Shown: one piece after another, positions 47,323 through 59,670 of the stretch
Layout of the letters: each line of letters opens with the position of its first letter
Numbering within the stretch: position 1 is the stretch's first letter
Source of the DNA: Dokdonella sp.
GTDB lineage: Bacteria > Pseudomonadota > Gammaproteobacteria > Xanthomonadales > Rhodanobacteraceae
Direction: 5' to 3'
Length of the DNA stretch: 64,000 nucleotides
Assembly (NCBI GenBank): GCA_016712865.1
Contig: JADJQH010000002.1
Span: 310,001 to 374,000, forward strand
The notes under the pieces: generated by a model
Told to the model about the DNA's origin: nothing
Seen by the model: the letters and a program-made list of their open reading frames with translations, nothing else
The model's database searches: none
Made by a program: the position numbers and the translations under genes

Positions 47323-47898
47323 ATGCCAAGGCCAACCCGACAACGAGGCTCGCGCCCGCCGCGCGCAACTGTCGCGCAAGATGACAAGGATCTGTTTCAC
47401 AGCGCAGTCGGCCGCGTGCGCCGCTTGCAAGGTGAGGCGGAAGCCACTCCGACCACGCCGCGCCCGGAACCGGTGCCGCGGCAATTCGAACGAGACGAAG
47501 CGGCAGTGCGAGAGGAGTTGCTGAGCGGGGATTTCGATCCGGGCAGCATCGAGCAGGGCGATGAAATCCATTACCTGAAACCCGGGCAACCTGCGGCTAT
47601 GCTGAAGCGCCTGCGGCGCGGTCAATACAGCATTCGTTCCGAAATAGACCTGCACCAGATGACCGAGGCGGTTGCGCGCTCGGCTGTCACCCTGTTCCTG
47701 AATGAAGCAATCCGGCAACGCGAATACTGCGTGCGCATCGTCCATGGCAAGGGGTTGCGCTCGGCCTCGCGCGGCCCGGTTCTCAAGCGCATGACCGAAC
47801 GACTCCTGCGCCAGCGTGGAGACGTGCTAGCCTTCGCGTCGGCGCTGCCTGCACAGGGAGGAACGGGGGCCGTCCTCGTCCTGCTGCAAGGACATTGA
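47323..47898 (+). CDS. Smr-domain protein
   Basis: A 191-residue protein with a charged N-terminal half and a C-terminal Smr domain: IDLHQMTEAVA (usual LDLHG), RIVHGKGLRS and the final VLVLLQG strand. Related SmrB proteins rescue collided ribosomes by cleaving mRNA, and others nick DNA. DLHQ replaces DLHG. ATG 47323 chosen because upstream frame is low-quality. Divergent from surE; the stop abuts a convergent lipoprotein gene. Confidence 0.85.
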   Translation: MPRPTRQRGSRPPRATVAQDDKDLFHSAVGRVRRLQGEAEATPTTPRPEPVPRQFERDEAAVREELLSGDFDPGSIEQGDEIHYLKPGQPAAMLKRLRRGQYSIRSEIDLHQMTEAVARSAVTLFLNEAIRQREYCVRIVHGKGLRSASRGPVLKRMTERLLRQRGDVLAFASALPAQGGTGAVLVLLQGH

Positions 47899-48114
47899 TC
47901 AATCGCGGATGTCGCCTTTTTCCACGCGGATGGTGGGTGGATTCACCCAAGTCACCCGAACACCCATTCTGCGACTGGCCGAATTGACCGCATTCACATA
48001 GTCCTGGTCAACGACAAACTTGGCGTCGTTGGTGTACCGGCTCTCGCCAGTACTCGCGCACCCAGGCAAAACCATCAGGCATACCGCAGCTGCACAAAAC
48101 AAGAGGCGTTTCAT
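47899..48114 (-). CDS. Small lipoprotein of unknown function
   Basis: A 71-residue protein with signal and lipobox VLPGCAS; the remaining 50 residues contain DAKFVVDQDYVNAVNSASRR and a beta-like RVTWVNPPTIRV. Short relatives are present in Xanthomonadales. Its stop codon directly follows the smr stop on the other strand (47896-47898). ATG 48114 gives a proper signal; the frame opens at 48162 without a signal. Function unknown. Confidence 0.75.
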   Translation of the reverse strand: MKRLLFCAAAVCLMVLPGCASTGESRYTNDAKFVVDQDYVNAVNSASRRMGVRVTWVNPPTIRVEKGDIRD

Positions 48115-48210
48115 GTCGATCTCCAGTAGTTGCGCGATCGGCTTGACACCGATCACCTGCACTATAGGCGGGCTGGCAAGGAGTGACTTCCGACAGGGTC
48201 GCTGCCCCGA

Positions 48211-49227
48211 TCACGATTCACGAAATCTGCCCATTTCGCGGATCAGGGACGTGGCGAAACATCCCGAGGGCAAGGTGAACCTCAGCTCCAGGCAGTCCGT
48301 GTCCTGCCATACGGCGTCAAGATCCACCGGCATCATGCGCAGTGAACGGCGTTCCTGGCGCAGTTCGGCAGCAGCAAGACCTGCGGCCAAATCCTCATCA
48401 TGCAGGACGGCGTCGCGCTCCAGTTCCGCAACCAGGTCGCGGGTTCGCAGCTCGCCTGCACCCCACATGGGACCGGTTGGGTCGATGTCATGTTGCTGCA
48501 GGCGTTCAAGGAGTTGGGCATCCAGCGTTTGCGGCCCGAAGATGGAGTGCGTCCCAGCCAGCATGAACACCTCGCCAGGCAGTGCCTCGTTCCAGGTTTG
48601 ATCGACGACACGTCGGGCCAGCACGGCATTGAACAAGGCCGAGCGCGCGGCGGAAAGTGCAAATCCGCGCTGGCTTCTGCCCATGCGCTTGCCGGCAAAG
48701 AGTTCGCGCGCGGCGCGCAGGTTGTCTGCGCCATGCCCAAAGCGCTGGATGCCAAAGTAGTTGGGCGCACCGAGTTCGCGCAATTGGCGCAACCTGTGTT
48801 CGGCCGCGGCCCGATCTCCGCACACATCACGCAAGCGGATCCGGAATTGATTGGCGCGGTGCACTCCGCGCTTGAGTTTGCGCGAATGGCGCGCGGCTGC
48901 AAGCACGCTCACGCCTTGCACAGGCATCGCAGACCAATCCGGATCCTTGCGCCCCGCCAAGTGCACGCTGAACGCTTGCCGGGTCAGCGCGTGCCGATCC
49001 TTGAGGCCAGAGAAACCCACGGCCATGGGAGGAACACCGGCAAAGCGCGCAATCTGCTGCGCCACCCATTCGGTGTTCGCGCCGCGTTTTTCGACGGTGA
49101 GCAATGCATGCTCGCCACTGCCATCCGCAGCGAAGCCGAGCACCTCATCAACCTGGAAATCCTCGGCTTGAGCTCGCATCACGCCTTGCAGGGGCGGCCC
49201 CCCGTGCGCGTAGGGCAACTCACTCAT
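48211..49227 (-). CDS. truD: tRNA pseudouridine(13) synthase TruD
   Basis: A 338-residue enzyme that forms pseudouridine 13 in tRNA-Glu. Catalytic Asp77 lies in [30 protein letters not shown] and a TRUD insertion domain follow. The C-terminus ([21 protein letters not shown]-like) is complete. Its start overlaps ispF by 8 nt. Confidence 0.94.
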   Translation of the reverse strand: MSELPYAHGGPPLQGVMRAQAEDFQVDEVLGFAADGSGEHALLTVEKRGANTEWVAQQIARFAGVPPMAVGFSGLKDRHALTRQAFSVHLAGRKDPDWSAMPVQGVSVLAAARHSRKLKRGVHRANQFRIRLRDVCGDRAAAEHRLRQLRELGAPNYFGIQRFGHGADNLRAARELFAGKRMGRSQRGFALSAARSALFNAVLARRVVDQTWNEALPGEVFMLAGTHSIFGPQTLDAQLLERLQQHDIDPTGPMWGAGELRTRDLVAELERDAVLHDEDLAAGLAAAELRQERRSLRMMPVDLDAVWQDTDCLELRFTLPSGCFATSLIREMGRFRES

Positions 49228-49774
49228 TCAGTGGGTCCAGATCCAGCTGCGCAATCAAGCTCTGCAATTCCGGATTGCCCGGGGTTTCGGTGCTTGAGGC
49301 CGGACGGCGCTGCAGCAGGACGACGGCCATCGCGGCGATGCCTTCCTTTCGACCGCAGAAGCCAAGTTGCTCGGTGGTGGTTGCCTTGATGCTGATGTCA
49401 CCGATCCGACAGCCCAAACCGGCCGCAAGATTCCTGCGCATGGATTCTGCATGCGGTCCGATTTTCGGGCTCTCGCAGACTACGGTCAGGTCGGCGTTCA
49501 CCAGGAGGTAACCGTTTTCGATCATCAAGCCGGCACAGTGCAGCAGGAAATGCTGACTACCGACATCCTTCCAGCGCGCATCCGACGGTGGAAAATGATG
49601 GCCAATGTCGCCCAGGGCGAGCGCCCCGAGGATCGCGTCACACAGGGCATGAATGACCACGTCGCCATCCGAATGCGCAACCAGCCCGTGGCTGTGCGGA
49701 ATGCTCACCCCACCCAGCACTACGTGATTGCCCGGACCGAAGGCATGCACATCGAAACCCTGGCCAATTCGCAT
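49220..49774 (-). CDS. ispF: 2-C-methyl-D-erythritol 2,4-cyclodiphosphate synthase
   Basis: A 184-residue MEP-pathway enzyme. Zinc site Asp8/His10 (GFDVHAFG) with [14 protein letters not shown], the substrate loop [14 protein letters not shown], and [11 protein letters not shown] at the end of the fold. The C-terminus extends about 25 residues beyond the usual 157-160 (from about residue 160). ATG 49774 is chosen over an ATG 24 nt upstream because the family starts MRIG. Confidence 0.94.
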   Translation of the reverse strand: MRIGQGFDVHAFGPGNHVVLGGVSIPHSHGLVAHSDGDVVIHALCDAILGALALGDIGHHFPPSDARWKDVGSQHFLLHCAGLMIENGYLLVNADLTVVCESPKIGPHAESMRRNLAAGLGCRIGDISIKATTTEQLGFCGRKEGIAAMAVVLLQRRPASSTETPGNPELQSLIAQLDLDPLNE

Positions 49775-49868
49775 GTTTGCTTCCGAAATTCCCGGCAATG
49801 ACGATCAGGATACTTCGCGGGCCCGCTCCACGCAGCACGTATTCCCGAATCAGGACAAGGTCCGGCCC

Positions 49869-50032
49869 AGGAGCCTGCGCGGCAGAAGCCATCCGGCTGC
49901 AACGCCGCTGCCATCGATTGATTGGATCAATCGTCGGGCTTGCATAGAGCCCGCTATGCGCGTCCTCCGATCGATCCACTGAATCGCGTCAGCGCCGTTT
50001 CGCTTCGAATTCATTCTGCCGCGCAGGCTCCT
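49869..50032. repeat. ~164-bp imperfect palindrome between ispD and ispF
   Basis: The outer 19 nt aggagcctgcgcggcagaa (49869-49887) recur exactly as the reverse complement at 50014-50032, the latter covering the last codons of ispD. Inner arms keep partial pairing (ggatcaatcg with cgatcgatcc) and the centre is gcatag/ctatgc around 49943-49958. An RNA read from either strand could form a long hairpin. It occupies most of the 236-nt gap. Origin (element insertion or repeat capture) unknown. Confidence 0.75.
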
Positions 50033-50721
50033 AGCAGGAATTCAGCAAGCGCCAGGTCAGCAGCCGTGGTGACCTTGAGGTTGTCGTCGCTACCCTCGAC
50101 CAGCAAGGGCGCCAAGCCGATCAATTCCATGGCCATGGCCTCGTCGGTAACGCTGGTTCCAGCGGCAATGGCGGATTCAAGTGCAGATTCAAGCTCGCCG
50201 CGCCGGAACATCTGTGGCGTCATCGCACGCCAGCGCGATTCGCGGGATTCCGTGGTTTCCACGCAGCCGTGGGCATCCGCGCGCTTCAGGGTGTCGCGCA
50301 CGGGAGCCGCGAGCAGCGCACCTCCTGACTCCACAGCCAAGTCCATCAGGCGTCCGATGTCCGCATGACGCACCAGCGGCCGCGCGGCATCGTGGACGAG
50401 AACGAATTCCTGCTGGGCAACTTCGCCCGACAAGGCGCGCAGGCCAGCCAGCACCGACTCTGCGCGGGTGCCACCCCCAGTTGCGACCCGCACTGGCTTG
50501 CCGAGCCACTGGGCGACTCCATCCCAATGCGCGTCGCCTTGCGCAAGGACCACCATCAAGCCCGCGATGCGTGGATGCGAGGCCAGGCGCTCCAGCGTCC
50601 AGGCCAACAGGGTTCTGCTGCCAATGCGCAGATGCTGTTTGGGAATCCCGCCACCCATGCGATGCCCGGCCCCGGCCGCGGGCACCACGCACCAGAATCC
50701 GCGATCAGTCACCGTCAGCAT
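50011..50721 (-). CDS. ispD: 2-C-methyl-D-erythritol 4-phosphate cytidylyltransferase
   Basis: A 236-residue enzyme (from ATG 50721) of the MEP isoprenoid pathway: PAAGAGHRMGGGIPKQHL CTP loop, VLVHDAARPLV, and ETTESRESRW. An alternative GTG at 50712 also overlaps the ftsB stop. The last codons (LLGACAAE) fall in the outer arm of the palindrome. Standard neighbours ftsB and ispF. Confidence 0.92.
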   Translation of the reverse strand: MLTVTDRGFWCVVPAAGAGHRMGGGIPKQHLRIGSRTLLAWTLERLASHPRIAGLMVVLAQGDAHWDGVAQWLGKPVRVATGGGTRAESVLAGLRALSGEVAQQEFVLVHDAARPLVRHADIGRLMDLAVESGGALLAAPVRDTLKRADAHGCVETTESRESRWRAMTPQMFRRGELESALESAIAAGTSVTDEAMAMELIGLAPLLVEGSDDNLKVTTAADLALAEFLLGACAAE

Positions 50722-51016
50722 CCTGGCTGGCGGGTTTTTTCGGCGGCTCCACCACTTGGTAGAACTTCTCACCGGGCTTTACCAGGCCCAGCTCGGAACG
50801 TGCGCGCTCCTCGACCGCCTCATCGCGATCCTTGAGGTTGGCCACTTCCGCAGCCAGCGCGTCGTTGCGTGCCTTGAGCGCCTCGTTCTTTTCTTTCTGC
50901 TCGGCCACGCTCTTTTCCAGGCGCCAGACCTCGTTCATGCCGCCCTGCCCAAACCACAGCTTGACCTGCAGGGCGATGACCAGGATCAGCAGGATCAGTG
51001 CCAAATAGCGCAACAT
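50705..51016 (-). CDS. ftsB: Cell division protein FtsB
   Basis: A 103-residue bitopic protein: membrane helix (about 3-20), coiled coil and a hydrophilic C-terminus. The pattern RYLALILLILVIALQVKLWFG is the usual helix. FtsB binds FtsL and FtsQ in the divisome. It lies between eno and ispD as in E. coli. Its stop overlaps the ispD start. Confidence 0.9.
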   Translation of the reverse strand: MLRYLALILLILVIALQVKLWFGQGGMNEVWRLEKSVAEQKEKNEALKARNDALAAEVANLKDRDEAVEERARSELGLVKPGEKFYQVVEPPKKPASQDADGD

Positions 51017-51040
51017 GGACGTATCGAATCGCGACCTGAC

Positions 51041-54947
<3,907 letters not shown>

Positions 54948-55129
54948 CTACCGGCTAATGCAGGCAGCGGCGAGGGTTGAACTTGCCGCATCACCTGCGG
55001 GCAGACGAAAGAAATGCCGGGTTGGTCCGGTCAGTTGCAGCCGGGGTCGCGGCGATGTTGCCAGGACCTTGACGTCCAACCCGCTACGCGGTTTCCTGAC
55101 CACGGCTCCCACAGGAGTTTGGCCCGTCC

Positions 55130-56053
55130 ATGAAGGCAACGACCGTGCCCCTGCAGCGCCTGGCCAGCTTTCCGCGAGTCCGGATCCAGCTGCGCCATGC
55201 AACCGCGCTCCTCTGCCTGACCTTGTTCATTTCCATCTGCGGATCGGCGAGCGCGGCTTCGGATGGCCGCTTGCTGGCCACGGGCGGGGCAACCCAGATC
55301 GAAGGCAGCGCAGGCGGCGGCCTGGTGCCGTGGGCCGTGCTCACCGGCTACGCCACACGCGATGAGATCGGCGTCACCGCGTTTGCCACCCATGTGGAAG
55401 TGGAGGACTTTGGTCTCGACAGCCTCGGCGTTGCCATCAACCTGCGCAACCGGGTGGAACTGAGCGCGGCCCGACAGCGCCTTGATCTTGGACCGGTCGC
55501 CGATGAACTGGGCATGCCGGGATATTCCCTGCGCCAGAATGTCTTCGGTATCAAGGTGCGCCTGGCCGGCGATGTCATCTACACGCCATGGCCGCAGCTG
55601 GCGCTGGGCGCTCAGTACAAAGATTCCCTGGATGGCGCGATTCCGCTGGCGCTCGGGGCACGAGACGACCACGGCACCGACGTCTACCTGAGCGCCACCA
55701 AACTTTTTCTCGGCGCGGCGGGCGGGCGCAATCTGCTCCTCAATGGCACCCTGCGCTCGACCTCTGCCAACCAGCTTGGACTGCTCGGATTCGGCGGCTC
55801 CGGCGAAGGCCGCAGCCTGCAAGCCGAAGTTTCCGCGGCGATCCTGTTTACGCCCTCTTTCGCAGCTGGCATCGAATACCGACAGAAGCCCGACAACCTG
55901 GACGTCGCCTCCGAAGACGATTTCCGCGACCTGTTCATTGCCTGGTTCCCCAACAAGCATGTCTCGACCGTGCTGGCCTGGGTCGATCTGGGATCCATCG
56001 CCAATCATGATCGCCAACGTGGTTGGTACCTTTCCGTGCAGGTGAGCCCATGA
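55130..56053 (+). CDS. DUF3034 family exported protein
   Basis: A 307-residue protein with a long N-terminus ending in a signal (about residues 24-42, CGSASAAS). The mature start GRLLATGGATQIEGSAGGG is the DUF3034 signature, followed by GYATRDEIG and many alternating-polarity strands, so an outer-membrane beta structure is likely. Function unknown. ATG 55130 is the first in frame; a later start near the signal is possible. Its stop overlaps the truncated haemoglobin gene by 4 nt. Confidence 0.8.
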   Translation: MKATTVPLQRLASFPRVRIQLRHATALLCLTLFISICGSASAASDGRLLATGGATQIEGSAGGGLVPWAVLTGYATRDEIGVTAFATHVEVEDFGLDSLGVAINLRNRVELSAARQRLDLGPVADELGMPGYSLRQNVFGIKVRLAGDVIYTPWPQLALGAQYKDSLDGAIPLALGARDDHGTDVYLSATKLFLGAAGGRNLLLNGTLRSTSANQLGLLGFGGSGEGRSLQAEVSAAILFTPSFAAGIEYRQKPDNLDVASEDDFRDLFIAWFPNKHVSTVLAWVDLGSIANHDRQRGWYLSVQVSP

Positions 56054-56487
56054 CGAAGTGTGCGACCGCCGGACGCATCCACGTCCTTGCCCTGACCGTG
56101 TTGCTGGCCGCTTGCGCAACCCCGCAGTCGCGCGCGCCGCTGTACGACCAGTTCGGAAAACTGGAGGGCCTGAACGCCGTCGTCGATGGCCTCGTCGAAC
56201 GCATCCACGCCAATGCGCAGATTGCGCCGTTGTTCGCCAATACCGACATGGCGCGATTCCACCAACTGCTGGTCGAATACCTGTGCATGACCATCGGCGG
56301 ACCTTGCACCTATACCGGCGAGGAACTGGTCGAAGTGCATACCGGCCTGGACATCACCGAGGCGGAATTCAACAGCCTGGTGGAAGACCTTATCGACGTG
56401 ATGCAAGAGCGCAACATCCCGCGCGCGGCACAGAATGAACTGCTGGCCCGGCTTGCACCGACGCGCAAGGACATCATTTACCAGTGA
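56050..56487 (+). CDS. Lipoprotein group 1 truncated haemoglobin
   Basis: A 145-residue protein: signal and lipobox LLAACATP (Cys near 22), then a trHb1-like globin domain (LYDQFGKLEGLNAVVDGLVERI onwards). The proximal His lies in EVHTGLDITEAEF. Two extra Cys occur in LCMTIGGPC. Truncated haemoglobins are usually cytoplasmic; this one appears exported and lipid-anchored. Coupled to the DUF3034 gene (ATGA overlap). Ligand and role unknown. Confidence 0.85.
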   Translation: MTKCATAGRIHVLALTVLLAACATPQSRAPLYDQFGKLEGLNAVVDGLVERIHANAQIAPLFANTDMARFHQLLVEYLCMTIGGPCTYTGEELVEVHTGLDITEAEFNSLVEDLIDVMQERNIPRAAQNELLARLAPTRKDIIYQ

Positions 56488-56551
56488 TCGCGCTTGCCAG
56501 TTTCGGGCAATGCCGCCACCATGCGCGGTCGCCCCACCTTTCGTATCCGCA

Positions 56552-58453
56552 ATGAGCAGTCGCTACACCGCAGCAGACATCGAGGTGCTCTCGGGCCTCG
56601 AACCGGTCAAACGTCGACCGGGCATGTACACCGACACCTCGCGCCCCAACCATCTGGTCCAGGAAGTCGTCGACAACTCGGTTGACGAAGCCCTTGCCGG
56701 ACATGCCCATACCATCGAAGTCATCGTGCACGCGGATGGCTCGGTCTCGGTGACCGACGATGGCCGCGGCATGCCGGTGGACATCCACCCCGAGGAAGGC
56801 ATCCCCGGCGTCGAATTGATCCTGACCCGCCTGCATGCGGGCGGCAAATTCTCCAATCGCAACTACGAGTTCTCTGGCGGCCTGCACGGAGTCGGCGTGT
56901 CCGTGGTCAATGCCCTGTCCAGCAAGGTCGAAGTGAGCATCCGCCGCAACGGCGAAATCCATCGCATGGATTTCAGGAATGGTGATCGACACCAGCCGCT
57001 GGAAGTGATCGGCACCATCGGCAGGAAGAACACAGGAACCACGGTCCGTTTCTGGCCGGATCCGAAGTACTTCGATTCACCGAAGATCTCGCTGCCGAAA
57101 CTCAAGCACGTGCTGCGCGCCAAGGCCGTGCTGTGCGCGGGACTCAACGTGCGCCTGCAGGACGAGGCGAGCGGCGAGGACATCAATTGGCACTACGAAG
57201 ACGGCCTGCGCGACTACCTGCGTTCCATGCTCGGCGATGCCGAACGCCTGCCCGTGGAGCCCTACATCGGGGCACAGCAGCGCGAGCGTAGCCGCGTCGA
57301 CTTCGCCATAGCCTGGTTGCCCGAGGGTGAACTGACCCAGGAAAGTTACGTCAACCTGATTCCCACGGCGCAAGGCGGCACCCATGTCAATGGATTGCGT
57401 ACCGGCCTGACCGAAGCCCTGCGCGAGTTCTGCGAATTTCGCAACCTGCTGCCACGTGGCGTGAAGCTGGCCCCCGAAGACGTCTGGGACCGCTTGTGTT
57501 TCGTGCTGTCACTGCGCATGCAGGAACCGCAATTCTCGGGGCAAACCAAGGAGCGCCTGTCTTCACGGGATGCCGCGGCCCTGGTGCAGGCGGCAGCCCA
57601 CGATGGCTTCTCGCTTTATTTGAACCAGCACGTCGATATCGGCGAGAAGATTGCCCAGCTCGCCATCGAACGCGCGGCGTTGCGGCTCAAGGCCGAGAAA
57701 CAGATTGTCCGCAAGAAGATCACCCAGGGCCCTGCCCTGCCCGGCAAGCTCGCCGATTGCGCATCCAGCGATCTTTCGCGCACCGAACTGTTTCTGGTCG
57801 AAGGTGATTCGGCAGGCGGCTCGGCGCGCCAGGCCCGCGACAAGGATTTCCAGGCCATCCTGCCCCTGCGCGGCAAGATCCTCAACACCTGGGAAGTGGA
57901 ATCCGGCAGCGTGTTGGCCTCGCAGGAAGTGCATGACCTCGCCGTCGCCATCGGCTGCGATCCCGGCAAGCACGACATCGCCGGACTGCGCTACGGCAAG
58001 ATCTGCATTCTGGCCGATGCCGACTCCGATGGCCTGCATATCGCGACGCTGCTTTCCGCGTTGTTCTACCGGCATTTCCCGGCGCTGGTTCGCGAAGGCC
58101 ATGTGTTTGTCGCCATGCCGCCGCTGTTTCGCGTGGATGTCGGCAAGCAGATGTTCTACTGCCTGGATGAAGCGGAGCGCGATGCCATCCTGGAACGCAT
58201 CCGCGAAGAAAAGATCCGCGGGGCGGTCAGCGTCACCCGCTTCAAGGGCCTGGGCGAGATGAACCCGACCCAATTACGCGAATCCACCATCAATCCGGAC
58301 ACTCGGCGACTGGTTCAGTTGACCATTGACGCCATCGAGGATGGAGACGTGGAAACCTCGAAGCTGATGGACATGCTGCTTTCCAAGAAGCGCGCCGCCG
58401 ATCGCAAGAATTGGCTTGAAGAAAAGGGCGACCTCGCTTCGTTGGAAGTGTAG
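56552..58453 (+). CDS. parE: DNA topoisomerase IV subunit B
   Basis: A 633-residue type IIA ATPase subunit. GHKL ATP site QEVVDNSVDEA, DGRGMPV and GGLHGVGVSVVNAL; TOPRIM EGDSAGGSARQARD and DADSDGLHI. The length and MSSRYTAADIEVLSGLEPVKRRPGMY start identify ParE rather than the about 800-residue GyrB. ATG 56552. It decatenates sister chromosomes with ParC, not found here. Confidence 0.95.
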   Translation: MSSRYTAADIEVLSGLEPVKRRPGMYTDTSRPNHLVQEVVDNSVDEALAGHAHTIEVIVHADGSVSVTDDGRGMPVDIHPEEGIPGVELILTRLHAGGKFSNRNYEFSGGLHGVGVSVVNALSSKVEVSIRRNGEIHRMDFRNGDRHQPLEVIGTIGRKNTGTTVRFWPDPKYFDSPKISLPKLKHVLRAKAVLCAGLNVRLQDEASGEDINWHYEDGLRDYLRSMLGDAERLPVEPYIGAQQRERSRVDFAIAWLPEGELTQESYVNLIPTAQGGTHVNGLRTGLTEALREFCEFRNLLPRGVKLAPEDVWDRLCFVLSLRMQEPQFSGQTKERLSSRDAAALVQAAAHDGFSLYLNQHVDIGEKIAQLAIERAALRLKAEKQIVRKKITQGPALPGKLADCASSDLSRTELFLVEGDSAGGSARQARDKDFQAILPLRGKILNTWEVESGSVLASQEVHDLAVAIGCDPGKHDIAGLRYGKICILADADSDGLHIATLLSALFYRHFPALVREGHVFVAMPPLFRVDVGKQMFYCLDEAERDAILERIREEKIRGAVSVTRFKGLGEMNPTQLRESTINPDTRRLVQLTIDAIEDGDVETSKLMDMLLSKKRAADRKNWLEEKGDLASLEV

Positions 58454-58465
58454 CTCTGTCCGTGT

Positions 58466-58568
58466 AGAGCGCAGCTTGCTGCGCTTGCCTTGCTCTTGGC
58501 AGAGTTCCGCGCTTGCCTTGGCCTTTCATGCATTGTGAATTCCCAGCCGAGCAAGCTCGGCTCTACAG
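58466..58568. repeat. Two palindromes of the agcaagct family in the parE-lipase gap
   Basis: agagcgcagcttgctgcgct (58466-58485) and agccgagcaagctcggct (about 58546-58563, followed by ctaca), the same family as 11799-11870. They lie in the 345-nt gap after parE; the remaining part up to 58798 holds a promoter-like pair and a hydrophilic unassigned stretch. Confidence 0.75.
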
Positions 58569-58610
58569 AACCCCCGATTCCCGAATCCCGAATTTCAATC
58601 AAACGCATGT

Positions 58611-58639
58611 TTGACTCGATTCCACACTTGTACTATGGT
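58611..58639 (+). promoter_or_regulatory. Possible promoter for the lipase-like gene
   Basis: TTGACT (58611-58616) and TATGGT (58634-58639) with a 17-bp spacer. It lies about 160 nt before the start codon. Consensus-like but not proven. Confidence 0.4.
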
Positions 58640-58798
58640 TCCGGCGCGTCGTGCCGGCCCGGGAGGGGTTGCGGGCACGATTGCTCATGATCATTCCGCT
58701 CTGCCGTGCCCAGCGCCGGCATGGATGCCGTTCCGATGACGCACGACGAAGCCCACTCGCGGCCTGGTTTCCTGACCGGCCGCATAGGGAGGGATTCA

Positions 58799-59659
58799 AT
58801 GATCCGCAAAGCCTGTGTGCTCGCAGCCTTGCTGTGCAGTCCGGCGGTATTCGCCGCCCACTCCGGAACCGGCGTCGCCTTCGTCCATGGCACCGGCAAA
58901 CAGACCAACGCCTACAACGATTACTGGCAACCGACCATGGTCAACACGGTTCGCCAAGGCCTGGTCAACCAGTCCAACTACGTCGTCATCAACTGTGATT
59001 TCGAACAGTACATGTGGGACAGCCGTGCTGCCGGATGCCTGGCCAGCCAGCTGACGAGTTTCATCAACAGCAAGAACATCACCGATCTGGTCGTCATCAC
59101 CCATTCCAATGGCGGCAATGTGATGCGCTGGATCATGTCCAACCCGACCTGGGACAGCCGCTACCCCAACATCATCAGCAAGATCCGCTGGGTCAATGCG
59201 CTGGCGCCTTCCAGTGCCGGCACACCACTGGCCGATGCGGTGATCAGCGGCAATGTGTTCGAGTCTGCATTGGGCTGGCTGCTCGGCTACAAGTCCGACG
59301 CCGTGCGCATGCAGCAGGTCAGCTGGATGGCCTATTACAACCAGAACAACCTCAACGGCACCAGTGGTCGTCCTGCATTGCCGAAGGGATTCTGGAACGT
59401 GGTCGGCACCGACGTGGAAACCGCAGTGTGGGACGGCGACAGCTACTGCGGTGGCTACAGCTTGAACGTCGGTCTGGAAGTCACCCAGGCCTGGCTCAAC
59501 TCCTGTTCCGACGGCTTCCTTGAATGCAACAGTCAAAGGGCTGCGGGCAACCTCTGGTTCTACGACACCGACCGCATGGCCGGCGACGAGCCACTGAGCC
59601 ACAACCAGAGCCGGCGGGCCTGCTTTGGCCTGCAGAACATCCTGCGCGACGACCTGTGA
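58799..59659 (+). CDS. Secreted alpha/beta hydrolase (lipase-like)
   Basis: A 286-residue protein with a signal peptide (1-20, ending VFAA). The fold starts GVAFVHGTG (oxyanion loop), and the nucleophile elbow is THSNGG (Ser103), with Thr where GxSxG has Gly. The cysteines (Cys66, 80 and several near the C-terminus) suggest disulfides. Start ATG 58799 has AGGGAGGG upstream; the frame extends to 58706. Activity (lipase or esterase) is by fold, not shown. A DUF4785 gene follows by 11 nt. Confidence 0.8.
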   Translation: MIRKACVLAALLCSPAVFAAHSGTGVAFVHGTGKQTNAYNDYWQPTMVNTVRQGLVNQSNYVVINCDFEQYMWDSRAAGCLASQLTSFINSKNITDLVVITHSNGGNVMRWIMSNPTWDSRYPNIISKIRWVNALAPSSAGTPLADAVISGNVFESALGWLLGYKSDAVRMQQVSWMAYYNQNNLNGTSGRPALPKGFWNVVGTDVETAVWDGDSYCGGYSLNVGLEVTQAWLNSCSDGFLECNSQRAAGNLWFYDTDRMAGDEPLSHNQSRRACFGLQNILRDDL

Positions 59660-59670
59660 GGACGCCCATC

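Noticed and set aside
56552-58453. GyrB instead of ParE
   Set aside because: Length of 633 residues, lack of the about 170-residue GyrB insert and the N-terminal pattern match ParE.
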